Notes: a model not told the origin generated them from the letters alone. Positions 19,778-31,424 are shown, numbered from the stretch's first letter. The stretch is 51,845 bases of DNA from Mycobacterium sp. Root265 (GCF_001428895.1 NZ_LMJA01000006.1:94806-146650); one strand, 5' to 3'. Program-made: numbers and translations.

Positions 19778-19802
19778 CCGGGATGAAAATCGGGCTTCCC
19801 GG
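19778..19802 (-). terminator. Possible hairpin after the four-cysteine protein gene
   Basis: CCGGGA (19778-19783) pairs with TCCCGG (19797-19802) around a 13-nt loop, 26 bp past the stop of the small gene. There is no T-run; it could separate that gene from ripC. Confidence 0.3.
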
Positions 19803-19828
19803 CGTTGCCAAAGGTCACTCGCGTGTCC

Positions 19829-20086
19829 TCATGCCACACCAGTTCTACCATCCGGACGCTCATTCCGATGGATCGGAACCAGCCGCAACCGTGGCGCCAG
19901 CCCGACCTCCGCGAGCACCGCGAGTGCCTCGCGTTCGTCGTTCAGCAAAGTCTCCGGCACACCGAGCAGCACACTGACCACGCAGTCCTGGCACCCCGGT
20001 CCGCGCACCGCGCAGTCGTCGCAGTCGATCACCACCGAGCCGGTGTCCAACGGCTCCTCAACTCGATCTGTCCGGTCTTGATTCAT
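19829..20086 (-). CDS. Small four-cysteine protein (zinc-ribbon-like), function unknown
   Basis: 85 aa. Residues about 22-35 are [14 protein letters not shown], a CX2CX6CX2C pattern that suits one zinc ion or possibly an iron-sulfur cluster. A hydrophobic stretch follows ([10 protein letters not shown]) and then a helix rich in Glu, Ala and Leu. The ATG has GAAAGG 8 nt upstream. The gene is divergent from the DnaQ-UvrC-like fusion (118 bp between starts) and upstream of ripC on the same strand. I do not recognise a named family. The codon pattern (GC-rich third positions) and ribosome-binding site support a real gene. Confidence 0.72.
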   Translation of the reverse strand: MNQDRTDRVEEPLDTGSVVIDCDDCAVRGPGCQDCVVSVLLGVPETLLNDEREALAVLAEVGLAPRLRLVPIHRNERPDGRTGVA

Positions 20087-20191
20087 CGGCGTCACCTTTC
20101 GTTCCTGGTCAGTTCCTCCGCACCGTAACGACGGGTACCGACACGCCCGCCGACGAACGACACGCTGGCCCGACTTGTCGGAGGCGGGGCC

Positions 20192-20197
20192 TACCGT
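20192..20197 (+). promoter_or_regulatory. -10 hexamer TACCGT, leaderless DnaQ-UvrC-like gene
   Basis: TACCGT ends 7 nt before the GTG at 20205, indicating leaderless translation of the fusion gene. Confidence 0.5.
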
Positions 20198-20204
20198 CAC
20201 CGGT

Positions 20205-22016
20205 GTGCAGCAGCTGAGCTTCGCCGATATCGATCCGGTCGCCGATCTGCTGCTGGCCGACACCACCTTCGTGGTGGTGGACCTGGAGACCACCGGAGGC
20301 CGCGCCACCGCGAGCACCCCCGGCGGCGATGACCATGACGCGATCACCGAGATCGGCGCGGTCAAGATCCGCGGCGGTGTCGTCCTCGGCGAACTCGCCA
20401 CCCTGGTCGATCCGGGCCGCAGCATCCCGCCGCAGATCGTCCAGCTGACCGGCATCACGTCGGCGATGGTTCACGACGCACCGCGGATCGACGCCGTGCT
20501 GCCGGCATTCCTGGAGTTCTCCAGGGGCGCGGTGCTGGTTGCCCACAATGCGGGATTCGACATCGGGTTCTTGCGCGCCGCGGCGACGCGGCTGGGCATC
20601 AACTGGCCGCGTCCGCCGGTGCTGTGCACGGTGCGGCTGGCGCGTCGGGTCCTGACCCGCGACGAGGCGCCCAGCGTGAAGCTCTCGGCACTCGCCCGGT
20701 TGTTCTCCGCCACCACCACCCCGAACCACCGGGCCCTCGACGACGCCCGCGCGACCGTCGACGTGCTGCACGGACTCATCGAGCGCGTCGGGAACCAGGG
20801 CGTGCGCACCTATCCCGAGTTGCGCGCCTATCTGCCCGACGCCACCGCCCCGCAGCGTCGCAAGCGTCACCTGGCCCAGGGCGTCCCGTCGCGGCCCGGC
20901 GTGTACCTGTTCCGCGGCCCGGCCGACGAGGTGCTCTACATCGGCACCGCGGTGGACCTGCGCCGCCGGGTGGGCCAGTACTTCACCGGGGCGGACCCGC
21001 GCACCCGGATGAAGGAGATGGTGGCGCTGGCCACCCGCGTCGACCACGTGGAGTGCGCGCACGAACTGGAGGCAGGGGTACGCGAGTTGCGGCTGCTGGC
21101 CGCGCACGCCCCGCCGTACAACCGCCGGTCGAAGTTCCCGCGCCGGTGGTGGTGGATCACCCTCACCGATGAGGCCTTCCCGCGCTTCTCGGTGGTGCGC
21201 GCACCACGCAGTCCCCGCGCCATCGGGCCGTTCACCTCACGCGCGGACGCCGTCACCGCCGTCGACGTGCTGGCCCGCGGCACCGGTGTACGGACCTGCA
21301 CCGCCCGGCTGGCCCGCAGTGCGCGCCACGCCTGCGAGGAACGCGAGCTCTCCCCCTGCCCGGCCGCTCGTGACGCCGACATGGCGCAGTACGCCGGCGC
21401 ACCGCAGCGGGCCGCCGATCTGCTCGACGGTGTCGACAGTTCCCCATTCGGCACCGTGCTGAGCCAGATCGAGGCGCTGGCGAGCCTGCACCGCTACGAG
21501 ACCGCGGCCCGGCTGCGCGATCACACCGCGGCCGCCGTGGAGGTCACCTGGCGGGGCCAGCGGCTGCAGGCGCTGGCCGCGGTCGACGAACTGACCGCGG
21601 CCCGGCCCGACGGGCGCGGCGGCTGGGAATTGGCCGTGATCCGGCACGGGCAGCTGGCCTCGGCCGGGTGCGCCCGCCGCGGCGTGCCGCCGATGCCCGT
21701 CGTCGACGCCATAACTGTTGCCGCACAGGCGATCCTGCCCCAACAGGCCCCGCTGGGCGGCGCACTGGTGGAGGAGACGGCGTTGATCACCCGGTGGCTG
21801 TCGGGGCCGGGCGTGCGCATCGTCAGGGCCGAAACGGGCTATGCCAGCCCGATCGGGTCCGCGGCCCGGTGGGCCGACTGGGCCGCCACCGCACGGTCGG
21901 CGCGACTCGCGGCCGAACGGCATGACTGGGCCCACACCGACGATGACAGCGCCGGAGAACTCGACGACCGGTACGGCGTGCACCGGCCGCGCCGGGCCCG
22001 CGCGCAGGCGGGCTGA
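20205..22016 (+). CDS. DEDDh exonuclease fused to UvrC-like GIY-YIG domain (Rv2191-like)
   Basis: 603 aa. The N-terminal third is a DnaQ/epsilon-type 3'-5' exonuclease: VVDLETTGG (D26, E28), [11 protein letters not shown] (near 114-123) and [15 protein letters not shown] with H175 and D180. The next domain is [36 protein letters not shown] (about 231-260), with a glutamate in [10 protein letters not shown]. The remaining half resembles UvrC in part, but I see no clear C-terminal UvrC endonuclease/HhH region. It therefore combines an exonuclease with the UvrC 3'-incision-type domain and probably acts in DNA repair. Start from the TACCGT spacing; a TTG 30 nt upstream is possible. It ends 1 bp from trpD. 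Confidence 0.9.
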   Translation: MQQLSFADIDPVADLLLADTTFVVVDLETTGGRATASTPGGDDHDAITEIGAVKIRGGVVLGELATLVDPGRSIPPQIVQLTGITSAMVHDAPRIDAVLPAFLEFSRGAVLVAHNAGFDIGFLRAAATRLGINWPRPPVLCTVRLARRVLTRDEAPSVKLSALARLFSATTTPNHRALDDARATVDVLHGLIERVGNQGVRTYPELRAYLPDATAPQRRKRHLAQGVPSRPGVYLFRGPADEVLYIGTAVDLRRRVGQYFTGADPRTRMKEMVALATRVDHVECAHELEAGVRELRLLAAHAPPYNRRSKFPRRWWWITLTDEAFPRFSVVRAPRSPRAIGPFTSRADAVTAVDVLARGTGVRTCTARLARSARHACEERELSPCPAARDADMAQYAGAPQRAADLLDGVDSSPFGTVLSQIEALASLHRYETAARLRDHTAAAVEVTWRGQRLQALAAVDELTAARPDGRGGWELAVIRHGQLASAGCARRGVPPMPVVDAITVAAQAILPQQAPLGGALVEETALITRWLSGPGVRIVRAETGYASPIGSAARWADWAATARSARLAAERHDWAHTDDDSAGELDDRYGVHRPRRARAQAG

Positions 22017-22017
22017 G

Positions 22018-23834
<1,817 letters not shown>

Positions 23835-23875
23835 TCGGCAAGCCGATGGGTCCGTTGACGACGAGAAGGGGTTCG

Positions 23876-24712
23876 ATGACCAGCAAGTCCGGCGCAGCCG
23901 GGAAGACGATCAAGCAACGTCGCTTGCGTCGGCGCGTGTCCGCAGCCGTCCTGCTGCTGCTCGGGCTGTCGGTCGCCGGCGTCACCGCCGCCACCTTGAC
24001 CCCGACGCCTCAGGTCGCGGTCGCCGACGAGTCCCAGTCGGCGCTGCTGCGCACCGGCAAGCAGCTGTTCGACACCTCGTGCATCAGCTGCCACGGCGCG
24101 AACCTGCAGGGTGTCGCGGACCGTGGTCCCAGCCTGATCGGCACCGGCGAGGCCGCCGTGTACTTCCAGGTCTCCACCGGCCGGATGCCCGCGATGCGCG
24201 GTGAGGCCCAGGCCCCGCGCAAGGAACCGGTCTTCGACGAGCACCAGATCGACGCGCTCGGCGCCTTCGTCCAGGCCAACGGCGGCGGCCCCGTCGTGCC
24301 CCGGGAAGCCAACGGCCACATCGCCGATGAGTCCCTGCTGTCCGGTGACGTCGCCCGCGGTGGCGACCTGTTCCGGCTGAACTGCGCCTCCTGCCACAAC
24401 TTCACCGGCAAGGGCGGAGCCCTGTCCTCCGGCAAGTACGCGCCGGACCTCGGCGAGGCCTCCAAGGTGCCCGCGCAGGTCTACACCGCCATGCTCACCG
24501 GCCCGCAGAACATGCCGAAGTTCTCTGATCGCCAGCTCTCCCCCGAGGAGAAGGCCGACATCGTCTCCTACGTGCGGCAGGCGGCGAACACTCCGGATCC
24601 CGGCGGCTACGGCCTCGGCGGATTCGGCCCCACCACCGAAGGTATGGCCATCTGGATCATCGGGATCGTGGCTGCCGTCGGCATGACCTTGTGGATCGGA
24701 GCTCGCGCATGA
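23876..24712 (+). CDS. qcrC: Diheme cytochrome c subunit of the bcc complex (QcrC)
   Basis: 278 aa. An N-terminal membrane helix after a run of arginines, then two c-type heme domains with CISCH and CASCH, and a C-terminal membrane helix ([18 protein letters not shown]). Two covalent hemes let the actinobacterial complex pass electrons directly to the oxidase without soluble cytochrome c. AAGGGG stands 4 nt before the ATG. An ATG overlapping the ctaE stop (23831) would add 15 residues; the later start matches the M. tuberculosis protein. Its stop overlaps the qcrA ATG (ATGA). Confidence 0.94.
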   Translation: MTSKSGAAGKTIKQRRLRRRVSAAVLLLLGLSVAGVTAATLTPTPQVAVADESQSALLRTGKQLFDTSCISCHGANLQGVADRGPSLIGTGEAAVYFQVSTGRMPAMRGEAQAPRKEPVFDEHQIDALGAFVQANGGGPVVPREANGHIADESLLSGDVARGGDLFRLNCASCHNFTGKGGALSSGKYAPDLGEASKVPAQVYTAMLTGPQNMPKFSDRQLSPEEKADIVSYVRQAANTPDPGGYGLGGFGPTTEGMAIWIIGIVAAVGMTLWIGARA

Positions 24713-25905
24713 GCGGGGATATCCAGGGCGGTGACACCTCGGGCCGTCCGGTCCCGGGTCAGCCGACCGACGCCGAACTGGCGGAGATGTCGCGCGAGGA
24801 ACTGCTCGCGCTCGGCGGCAAGCTCGACGGTGTCGAGGTCGTCTTCAAGGAACCGCGGTGGCCGGTCGAGGGCACCAAGGCCGAGAAGCGCGCGTCGCGC
24901 ACCGTGTCCTACTGGCTGCTCCTCGGCGGGTTCTCCGGACTGGCGCTGCTGCTGGTCTTCCTTTTCTGGCCCTGGGAGTACGTCCCCTACGGCGCCGAGG
25001 GCGAGCGGATGTACACGCTGGCCACCCCGTTGTACGGCCTGACGTTCGGCCTGTCGATCCTGGCGATCGGTGTCGGCGCGGTGCTCTTCCAGAAGAAGTT
25101 CATCCCCGAAGAGATCACCATCCAGGATCGCCATGACGGCTCGTCGGCGGAGATCCACCGCAAGACCATCGTCGCGAACCTGAGCGACGCCCTTGAGGGT
25201 TCGACCATCAAGCGGCGCAAGCTGATCGGGCTGTCGATGGGCATCGGCCTCGGCGCGTTCGGCCTGGGCACCCTGGTGGCCTTCGCGGGCGGGTTGATCA
25301 AGAACCCGTGGAAGCCCGTGGTGCAGACCGCCGAGGGCAAGAAGGCGGTGCTGTGGACCTCGGGATGGACCCCGCGTTTCCAGGGCGAGACCATCTACCT
25401 GGCCCGCGCCACCGGCATCCCCGGCGAATCGCCGTTCGTGAAGATGCGTCCCGAGGACATCGACGCCGGCGGTATGGAGACGGTGTTCCCCTGGCGCGAG
25501 TCCGACGGTGACGGTGTCACGGTGGAATCCAGCCACCACCTGTTCGAGGTCGCGATGGGTGTCCGTAACCCGGTCATGCTGATCCGCATCAAGACCCAGG
25601 ACATGAAGAGGGTCGTCAAGCGGCAGGGCCAGGAGAGCTTCAACTTCGGCGAACTGTTCGCCTACACGAAGGTCTGCTCGCACCTGGGCTGCCCGTCCTC
25701 GCTGTACGAGCAGCAGACCTACCGCATTCTGTGCCCGTGCCATCAGTCGCAGTTCGACGCGCTGCACTTCGCCCGGCCGATTTTCGGTCCGGCCGCACGT
25801 GCGCTGGCGCAGTTGCCCATTACCATCGACAAGGACGGCTATCTGGTCGCGAACGGCGACTTCATCGAACCCGTCGGACCGGCATTCTGGGAGCGCAAAT
25901 CATGA
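24709..25905 (+). CDS. qcrA: Rieske iron-sulfur subunit (QcrA)
   Basis: 398 aa, longer than proteobacterial Rieske proteins as usual in actinobacteria. Three membrane helices lie at about 68-88, 108-126 and 173-196. The Rieske domain has CSHLGC (C323, H325, C328) and CPCH (C342, C344, H345): C323, H325, C342 and H345 bind the 2Fe-2S cluster and C328-C344 form the disulfide. It takes electrons from menaquinol and passes them to QcrC. The ATG overlaps the qcrC stop and the qcrB ATG overlaps its own stop, so the three are translated in fixed ratio. Confidence 0.95.
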   Translation: MSGDIQGGDTSGRPVPGQPTDAELAEMSREELLALGGKLDGVEVVFKEPRWPVEGTKAEKRASRTVSYWLLLGGFSGLALLLVFLFWPWEYVPYGAEGERMYTLATPLYGLTFGLSILAIGVGAVLFQKKFIPEEITIQDRHDGSSAEIHRKTIVANLSDALEGSTIKRRKLIGLSMGIGLGAFGLGTLVAFAGGLIKNPWKPVVQTAEGKKAVLWTSGWTPRFQGETIYLARATGIPGESPFVKMRPEDIDAGGMETVFPWRESDGDGVTVESSHHLFEVAMGVRNPVMLIRIKTQDMKRVVKRQGQESFNFGELFAYTKVCSHLGCPSSLYEQQTYRILCPCHQSQFDALHFARPIFGPAARALAQLPITIDKDGYLVANGDFIEPVGPAFWERKS

Positions 25906-27569
25906 GTCCCAAGCTCGGAGATATCGCGGCCGCTCAAGGCGATGCGATCGATTCCCGGTACCACCCCTCGGAGGCGGTACGTCGCGGAATCCTGAACAAG
26001 GTCTTCCCCACGCACTGGTCGTTCCTGCTGGGTGAGATCGCGCTGTACAGCTTCATCATCCTGTTGATCACGGGTGTGTGGCTGACGCTGTTCTTCGACC
26101 CGTCGATGGCGCACGTGACCTACGAGGGCGTGTACCAGCCGCTGCGCGGTGTGCAGATGTCGCGGGCCTATGAATCGGCCCTGGAGATCAGCTTCGAAGT
26201 GCGTGGCGGTCTGTTCGTCCGCCAGATCCACCACTGGGCAGCGCTGCTCTTCGCGGCGTCGATCATGGTGCACCTGGCCCGCATCTTCTTCACGGGCGCG
26301 TTCCGGCGTCCCCGCGAAGCCAACTGGGTCATCGGCTCGCTGCTGCTGATCCTGGCGATGTTCGAGGGTTACTTCGGCTACTCGCTGCCCGACGACCTGC
26401 TCTCGGGCACCGGCCTGCGCGCCGCGTTCTCCTCGATCACCCTGGGCATGCCGGTCATCGGAACCTGGCTGCATTGGGCGCTGTTCGGCGGCGACTTCCC
26501 CGGCGAGATCATCATTCCGCGGTTGTACGCCCTGCACATCCTGCTGATCCCCGGGATCATGCTGGCACTCATCGGCGCGCACATGGCGCTGGTGTGGTTC
26601 CAGAAGCACACCCAGTTCCCCGGCCCCGGCCGGACCGAGAAGAACGTCGTCGGCGTGCGCGTCATGCCGGTCTTCGCGGTGAAGTCGGGTGCGTTCTTCG
26701 CCATGATCACCGGCCTGCTCGGCATCATGGGCGGTCTGCTGCAGATCAACCCGATCTGGGTGCTCGGCCCGTACAAGCCCTCACAGATCTCGGCCGGCAG
26801 CCAGCCCGACTTCTACATGATGTGGACCGACGGCTTGGCCCGTGTATGGCCGGCCTGGGAGTTCTACATCGGCAACCACACCATCCCGCAGTCGGTGTGG
26901 GTGGCCATGGGCATGGGCCTGGTGTTCGTGCTGCTGTCGGTTTACCCGTTCCTGGAGCGCAAGCTCACCGGCGACACCGCCCACCACAACCTGTTGCAGC
27001 GTCCGCGTGACGCCCCGACACGTACCGCTGTGGGCGCCGCGGCGATCTCGTTCTACATCCTGCTGACGTTCATGTGCATGAACGACATCATCGCGCTGAA
27101 GTTCCACATCTCGCTGAACGCGACCACGTGGATCGGCCGCATCGGCATGGTGGTGCTGCCGATGATCGTCTACTACATCACCTACCGGTGGGCGATCAGC
27201 CTGCAGCGCAGCGACCGCGCGGTGCTGGAGCACGGTATCGAGACGGGCATCATCACGCGGCTTCCGCACGGTGCCTACATCGAACTGCACCAGCCGCTCG
27301 GCCCGGTCGATGATCACGGGCACCCGATTCCGCTGGAGTACCAGGGCGCGGCACTGCCCAAGCGGATGAACAAGCTCGGATCCGGCGGCGCACCCGGCAG
27401 CGGCAGCTTCCTGTTCGCCGATCCGGTCGAAGAGCACGATGCGCTCGCCGAGGCGGCCCATGCCGCCGAGCATCGGGCGCTCGCGGTGCTCAGCGAGAGC
27501 CAGGGCACCAACGGTTCGAACGGTCACGGTTCCAACGGTTCCCGGAACGGATCCAACGGGCACCACTAG
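25902..27569 (+). CDS. qcrB: Cytochrome b subunit of the bcc complex (QcrB)
   Basis: 555 aa. Eight or nine membrane helices; heme-ligand histidines lie in [22 protein letters not shown] and in [25 protein letters not shown], and [15 protein letters not shown] marks the quinol-oxidising site. It is the target of the bcc inhibitors used against mycobacteria (Q203 class). The C-terminal cytoplasmic tail is long and ends in a repeat-like run of Asn, Gly and Ser with His at the very end, richer than I expect for the family. The ATG overlaps the qcrA stop. A strong terminator follows. Confidence 0.95.
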   Translation: MSPKLGDIAAAQGDAIDSRYHPSEAVRRGILNKVFPTHWSFLLGEIALYSFIILLITGVWLTLFFDPSMAHVTYEGVYQPLRGVQMSRAYESALEISFEVRGGLFVRQIHHWAALLFAASIMVHLARIFFTGAFRRPREANWVIGSLLLILAMFEGYFGYSLPDDLLSGTGLRAAFSSITLGMPVIGTWLHWALFGGDFPGEIIIPRLYALHILLIPGIMLALIGAHMALVWFQKHTQFPGPGRTEKNVVGVRVMPVFAVKSGAFFAMITGLLGIMGGLLQINPIWVLGPYKPSQISAGSQPDFYMMWTDGLARVWPAWEFYIGNHTIPQSVWVAMGMGLVFVLLSVYPFLERKLTGDTAHHNLLQRPRDAPTRTAVGAAAISFYILLTFMCMNDIIALKFHISLNATTWIGRIGMVVLPMIVYYITYRWAISLQRSDRAVLEHGIETGIITRLPHGAYIELHQPLGPVDDHGHPIPLEYQGAALPKRMNKLGSGGAPGSGSFLFADPVEEHDALAEAAHAAEHRALAVLSESQGTNGSNGHGSNGSRNGSNGHH

Positions 27570-27584
27570 CAGTTCACGACGAGG

Positions 27585-27617
27585 AAGGCCCGCGCAGCAC
27601 GCTGCGCGGGCCTTTTT
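27585..27617 (+). terminator. Intrinsic terminator of the ctaE-qcrCAB operon
   Basis: A perfect 14-bp stem (27585-27598 with 27601-27614, very GC-rich, only AC between the arms) is followed by TTTTT at 27613-27617. It lies 15 bp past the qcrB stop. It is the only textbook intrinsic terminator seen in the window. Confidence 0.92.
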
Positions 27618-27654
27618 CGTCCGCCACTCCCCTACCCCGGCCGGCGCCGAACAG

Positions 27655-27660
27655 TACGCT
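27655..27660 (+). promoter_or_regulatory. -10 hexamer TACGCT, leaderless DinB-like gene
   Basis: TACGCT ends 7 nt before the ATG at 27668, just downstream of the operon terminator, so the gene has its own transcription start. Confidence 0.5.
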
Positions 27661-27667
27661 GACCCGC

Positions 27668-28222
27668 ATGGTCGATGATCCGCCCTGGGAACCACCACTG
27701 GCCGGGACGGAGGAGCAGCACCTCGTCGCCGCGCTGGAGCGCCTGCGAATGACGTTCCGCTGGAAGGCCGATGGGCTCGACTCGGCCGCGCTGGCGATCA
27801 GAATCGGCGCGTCCTCGCTGACCCTCGGCGGCCTGCTCAAACACCTCGCACGCGCCGAGGCCCAACGGTTCGGCCCCGGCCTCGATGGCTCGCCCATGGG
27901 TGCGCCGTGGGACGACGCCGATTGGGACGCCGACCCGGACTGGGACTTCACCTCGGCCGCGGACGACACTCCCGCTGAGCTCTATGCGTTCTGGGATCGG
28001 TCCGTCGCGCATTCCAGGGCCACGCTGACGGCCGCGCTGGCGCACGGAGGCCTCGATCAACTGGTCGGCATCGCCTGGCCGGATGGATCCCGGGCCAGCC
28101 TGCGCCGCAGCGTGTGTGACCTCGTCGAGGAATATGGACGCCACACCGGGCACGCCGATCTACTGCGCGAGGCCGTCGACGGGCGCGTGGGCGAGGACCC
28201 GCCACCCGATTGGCGGCCCTAA
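27668..28222 (+). CDS. DinB/DUF664-family protein (mycothiol-dependent-enzyme-like fold)
   Basis: 184 aa. LVAALERLRMTFRWKADGL, then TLGGLLKHLARAEAQRF with a histidine in the second helix, and VCDLVEEYGRHTGHADLLREAVDG with two histidines near the end, give the four-helix DinB-like fold with a three-histidine metal site. In actinobacteria DUF664 members include thiol-dependent transferases using mycothiol, so a mycothiol S-transferase is plausible but not shown. I do not recall it at this locus in M. tuberculosis, so it is probably a gain here or a loss there. Its TAA overlaps the stop of the convergent DUF2561 gene. Confidence 0.8.
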   Translation: MVDDPPWEPPLAGTEEQHLVAALERLRMTFRWKADGLDSAALAIRIGASSLTLGGLLKHLARAEAQRFGPGLDGSPMGAPWDDADWDADPDWDFTSAADDTPAELYAFWDRSVAHSRATLTAALAHGGLDQLVGIAWPDGSRASLRRSVCDLVEEYGRHTGHADLLREAVDGRVGEDPPPDWRP

Positions 28223-28875
28223 CCGGCAGCCGGTGCGTCCAGGCCGAGCACCCCGCGCAGCTCGCGCAGGTAGAACCACGGCAGCACCGGCATGGCCACC
28301 GTGACGATGCCGGCGATGATGTAGAACGCCACCGCGGCACTGCCGCCGTCATTGGCGGACAGATAGGTCGCCAGGCCGACCGCCAGCGTGCCCACTCCGA
28401 TCGCGCATGCCATCGACAGCCCGAACCGTGCGAACACCTCGTCGACGACACCGGGCTGGGCGGCGGCACGGGTGCCGGTCTCCAGGGCCGGTTCGGTGCT
28501 CCTGCGCCGGGCGTCGCGGGGCGGCACGGCGGCGATGTCCTCGGCCACCGACCCTCCGGCCGGCGTGTGGTCACGGATCGGCCGGTGGCTGGTCTGCTGA
28601 CGGGCCCGCACCAGCAGCGGGATCGCCACCACGATCACGGCGGCCGAGATGCCGATCACGGTGTAGAGCACCCAGGGCGTTTCCGAGCCGGAGGCCTCGG
28701 ACAGTTCGGCGCGGACGGTGCCGCGGCCGCCGGCCATGTCCACCAGGGACACGGTGGCGGCCACCGCGGCGCCGAGTGCGGCCAGCCAGATGACCGCGCA
28801 GGCGCCCAGCAGGATCCGCTCCAGGTTCTCCGGACCGGATAAGGGACGTCGGGAAAATTCAGTGTCTTTGAGCAT
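28219..28875 (-). CDS. DUF2561 four-helix membrane protein (Rv2197c-like)
   Basis: 218 aa. Hydrophobic helices at about 20-42, 67-87, 149-170 and 180-200, with a polar, Arg/Pro-rich cytoplasmic loop of about 60 residues between the second and third. No catalytic motif is visible. The ATG shares one base with the mmpS3 stop (TGATG), so translation is coupled to mmpS3. The gene lies between qcrB and the ctaC-ctaF operon, which makes a role near the respiratory supercomplex possible; this is inference from position only. Confidence 0.82.
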   Translation of the reverse strand: MLKDTEFSRRPLSGPENLERILLGACAVIWLAALGAAVAATVSLVDMAGGRGTVRAELSEASGSETPWVLYTVIGISAAVIVVAIPLLVRARQQTSHRPIRDHTPAGGSVAEDIAAVPPRDARRRSTEPALETGTRAAAQPGVVDEVFARFGLSMACAIGVGTLAVGLATYLSANDGGSAAVAFYIIAGIVTVAMPVLPWFYLRELRGVLGLDAPAAG

Positions 28876-29702
28876 CAGCAACTTGTCTGTGCGGCGTTGC
28901 CGGTGTTGGACGACAGCACGGTGCCATCGCTTGTGGTGATCGAGCAGTTCAGCCGGCTGACCAAGAACAAGCTCGACGCCTGTACCGAACCGACCTCGGA
29001 CTGCGAGATCGGCGTGACGGTGAGCGACCACGGGATGTAGACGTTGCGCTGGGTGCGGCTGCGCCCGGACGCGTCGATATAGGTGACGGTGATGATGTCG
29101 CCGGGTGCCTTGGTGCCGGTGACCGAGTAGGTCACCTGACGGGGTCCCGGCGGCCGCGTCGTCGTCGGCGGGGGCGGCGGCGCCTCCGTGGTGGCCGGCG
29201 GCGGCGGGGCCTCCTCGCTGGGCGGCGGAGGTGGTGGTGGTGCCGGCTCCTGCGTCACCGTGACGGTCTCCGGTGGCGGAGGCGGCGGCTCCTCGGTGGG
29301 AGGCGGCGGGGGCGGTGGCTCACTGCTGGGCGGCGGGGGCGGTGTCGTGGTGATCGCGTCCTGCACGGGCGGCGACGTCGAGGTCGACGTCTCCGGGTTG
29401 GCCAGCCCGGTGTTGTCGGTCCGGGTCACCAGCAGGGCGACGGAGGCGACCAGGGCGACGGCGGCGACGATGGCCACCACGCCGACGACCCACGGCCACT
29501 TCGGGGGTACGTCCTGGTCGGGATCAGCGGCCGCGTAGGCGTCGTATTCGTACAGCGCCGGATCCGGCGGCACGTACGGAGCGCTGGTGAACTGCTCGGA
29601 TTCCGGGGCGGAGTACGCCCGGGATTGGATGTCGGTCTCGTCGGCGCGGGATTTCCGATCTTTGTTCCCACCCGGCGACTCCGGTCCTGACGGCCCGCTC
29701 AT
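28875..29702 (-). CDS. mmpS3: MmpS-family membrane protein MmpS3
   Basis: 275 aa. A polar N-terminal cytoplasmic part of about 70 residues, one membrane helix ([24 protein letters not shown], about 69-92), a proline-rich linker of about 85 residues with runs of 5-7 prolines separated by Glu/Ser/Thr, and a C-terminal MmpS domain ([33 protein letters not shown]) with two cysteines near the end. MmpS proteins normally assist MmpL transporters, but no mmpL is adjacent and the long linker sets MmpS3 apart. The ATG is chosen over a TTG 6 nt upstream; the ribosome-binding site is weak. Confidence 0.88.
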   Translation of the reverse strand: MSGPSGPESPGGNKDRKSRADETDIQSRAYSAPESEQFTSAPYVPPDPALYEYDAYAAADPDQDVPPKWPWVVGVVAIVAAVALVASVALLVTRTDNTGLANPETSTSTSPPVQDAITTTPPPPPSSEPPPPPPPTEEPPPPPPETVTVTQEPAPPPPPPPSEEAPPPPATTEAPPPPPTTTRPPGPRQVTYSVTGTKAPGDIITVTYIDASGRSRTQRNVYIPWSLTVTPISQSEVGSVQASSLFLVSRLNCSITTSDGTVLSSNTGNAAQTSC

Positions 29703-29791
29703 CTGCAACTAAACCTCGGCCTATCCTTCTCGACTGCTGCCTCGGCAACCCTACCCAACCAGGCGACAGTGGGGACCACGCCACGGCGTCA

Positions 29792-29807
29792 CGTCAGCGA
29801 ACTGACG
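29792..29807 (-). terminator. Hairpin downstream of ctaF
   Basis: CGTCAG-CGAA-CTGACG gives a 6-bp stem with a tetraloop 28 bp past the ctaF stop; outer GTCAC (29788-29792) and GTGAC (29815-29819) could extend or compete. There is no T-run. It lies in the 132-bp gap before mmpS3 and may end the ctaC-ctaF transcript. Confidence 0.4.
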
Positions 29808-29834
29808 CACGGTTGTGACCTGGGGAGAAGAACG

Positions 29835-30254
29835 TCAGTGCTTCTCGGGGCCGATGTAGTACTCGAACACCAGGCCTGCGGCCGAGGCCAGCACGAAGCA
29901 CACGCCGGCGACGATCAGCCAGGGCAGCCACAGCGCGGCACCCACGGCGGCGGTGGAGAAGGACAGCGCGATGAGGATCGGCCACCAGCTGTGCGGGCTG
30001 TAGAAGCCCAGCTCGCCGGCGCCGTCGCTGATCTCGGCATCTTCGTAGTCCTCGGGACGGGTGTCGAGGCGACGTGCGACGAACCGGAAGAAGGTACCGG
30101 TGATCAGCGTCAGACCCGTGGTGAGCACCAGGGCGGTGGTACCCGCCCACTCGATGCCGCCGGTGGCGAACATCGCGGTCAGCACGCCGTACACGATGGA
30201 TGACAGCAGGAAGAACGCGGTCAGGAACTCGAACAACCGGGCTTCAATATGCAT
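29835..30254 (-). CDS. ctaF: Cytochrome c oxidase subunit IV (CtaF)
   Basis: 139 aa, the same length as the M. tuberculosis protein. Four hydrophobic helices (about 9-27, 38-57, 91-106, 109-130) and the acidic loop [27 protein letters not shown] between helices two and three are diagnostic of the actinobacterial subunit IV family. It stabilises the aa3 oxidase in the supercomplex. It begins 9 bp after the ctaC stop on the same strand. Confidence 0.93.
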   Translation of the reverse strand: MHIEARLFEFLTAFFLLSSIVYGVLTAMFATGGIEWAGTTALVLTTGLTLITGTFFRFVARRLDTRPEDYEDAEISDGAGELGFYSPHSWWPILIALSFSTAAVGAALWLPWLIVAGVCFVLASAAGLVFEYYIGPEKH

Positions 30255-30263
30255 GAGTCGTCC

Positions 30264-31298
30264 TTACTTGCTCGCCTGCGGGGGAACGCCGACCTGCTCG
30301 CCACGACGGGTGTCGAACGGCGCTGTGGTGGTGGCCAGCGGAGCCTGGTTGATGGCCTCCAGCGCCTGGGCGTTGGTCAGACCGTCGGTCCGGGCATCCA
30401 GGTAGGCCTTGAAATCGTTGGGCTCCACGACACGCACCTCGAAGTTCATCATCGAGTGGTACGTGCCGCACATCTCCGTGCAGCGGCCGACGAAGGCGCC
30501 GGTCTGTTCGATCTCGCTGACCTGGAAGATGTTGTCGGAGTTGTTCTCCTTGGGGTTGGGCAGCACGTCCCGCTTGAACAGGAACTCGGGCACCCAGAAC
30601 CCGTGGATGACATCGGCCGAGGCGATCTGGAACTCGACGCGCTTGCCCTTGGGCAGCACCAGGATCGGGATCTCGGTGGAGGTGCCGATCGTCTCGATCT
30701 TGTCGAAGTTCAGGTAGGTGCGGTCCTCGGAGTTCTTGCCCGCGATCGGGCCGACCTGCTCGATACCGTGCTCGTCGACGCCCTCGGGCGCCGAGGCCAT
30801 GGCCTCTTTGCGCTCGTTGTCGACGCCGTCGTAGGACAACGTGCCGTCACCGAACTCGATCTTCTGGTACCCGAACTTCCAGTTCCACTGGAAGGCGGTG
30901 ACGTCGATGACGACCTCGGGGTTGGGGTCCTTGTGCAGCATCCGCTCCTGCACGACGACGGTGAAGTAGAACAGCACCGAGATGATCAGGAACGGCACCA
31001 CGGTGAGCACCAGTTCCAGCGGCATGTTGTAGCCGAACTGACGCGGCAGCTCGGTGTCGGTGTCCTTCTTGCGATGGAAGGCGCTGGTCCAGAAGATCAG
31101 GGCCCACACGATGCCACCGACGACGAACGACGCGATGACCGACCAGACCCACAGGTCGCGGTTCAGACGGGCTTCCGGAGTGATGCCCTCGGGCCAGCCC
31201 AGGCCGAAGATCTCCTGGTAGCTGCAACCGCTGAGCAGGATGGCCGCGCCACCCAGAACCACTGACAACGCCACCAAACGGTACCCGCGAGCGGTCAC
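30264..31298 (-). CDS. ctaC: Cytochrome c oxidase subunit II (CtaC)
   Basis: 344 aa lipoprotein. The signal peptide ends in lipobox LLSGC (C25), two membrane helices follow (about 50-72 and 94-116), then the CuA cupredoxin domain with [11 protein letters not shown] and [12 protein letters not shown], which provide the two Cys, two His, Met and Glu carbonyl ligands. An insertion of about 50 residues rich in Glu and Gly (near 150-200) is typical of the actinobacterial subunit that contacts QcrC. GTG start with AGGAGG 7 nt upstream. ctaD is not in the window. Divergent from asnB across 126 bp. Confidence 0.95.
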   Translation of the reverse strand: MTARGYRLVALSVVLGGAAILLSGCSYQEIFGLGWPEGITPEARLNRDLWVWSVIASFVVGGIVWALIFWTSAFHRKKDTDTELPRQFGYNMPLELVLTVVPFLIISVLFYFTVVVQERMLHKDPNPEVVIDVTAFQWNWKFGYQKIEFGDGTLSYDGVDNERKEAMASAPEGVDEHGIEQVGPIAGKNSEDRTYLNFDKIETIGTSTEIPILVLPKGKRVEFQIASADVIHGFWVPEFLFKRDVLPNPKENNSDNIFQVSEIEQTGAFVGRCTEMCGTYHSMMNFEVRVVEPNDFKAYLDARTDGLTNAQALEAINQAPLATTTAPFDTRRGEQVGVPPQASK

Positions 31299-31355
31299 GT
31301 TGGCGCCTCCTAAATGAAGTCGGTGAACCGCAGGGCGGTCGGTGAAACTTGGCGA

Positions 31356-31361
31356 ATACTA
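31356..31361 (-). promoter_or_regulatory. Possible -10 hexamer TAGTAT, ctaC-ctaF
   Basis: TAGTAT fits TANNNT and would give a leader of about 50 nt containing AGGAGG. No convincing -35. Confidence 0.4.
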
Positions 31362-31412
31362 CGCAGCGTAGACCACGCCCGCCGGGTGGAGCGAAGCGAC
31401 CGGACGATTCGG

Positions 31413-31418
31413 CATACT
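31413..31418 (+). promoter_or_regulatory. -10 hexamer CATACT, leaderless asnB
   Basis: CATACT ends 6 nt before the GTG at 31425. It is the same hexamer as at ctaE. Confidence 0.45.
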
Positions 31419-31424
31419 GGCCCG

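Noticed and set aside
19665-19828. Cyclic-di-AMP (ydaO-type) riboswitch upstream of ripC
   Set aside because: Such riboswitches precede some cell-wall hydrolase genes in actinobacteria, but I could not find the conserved core, and the leader from the likely promoter is only about 52 nt.
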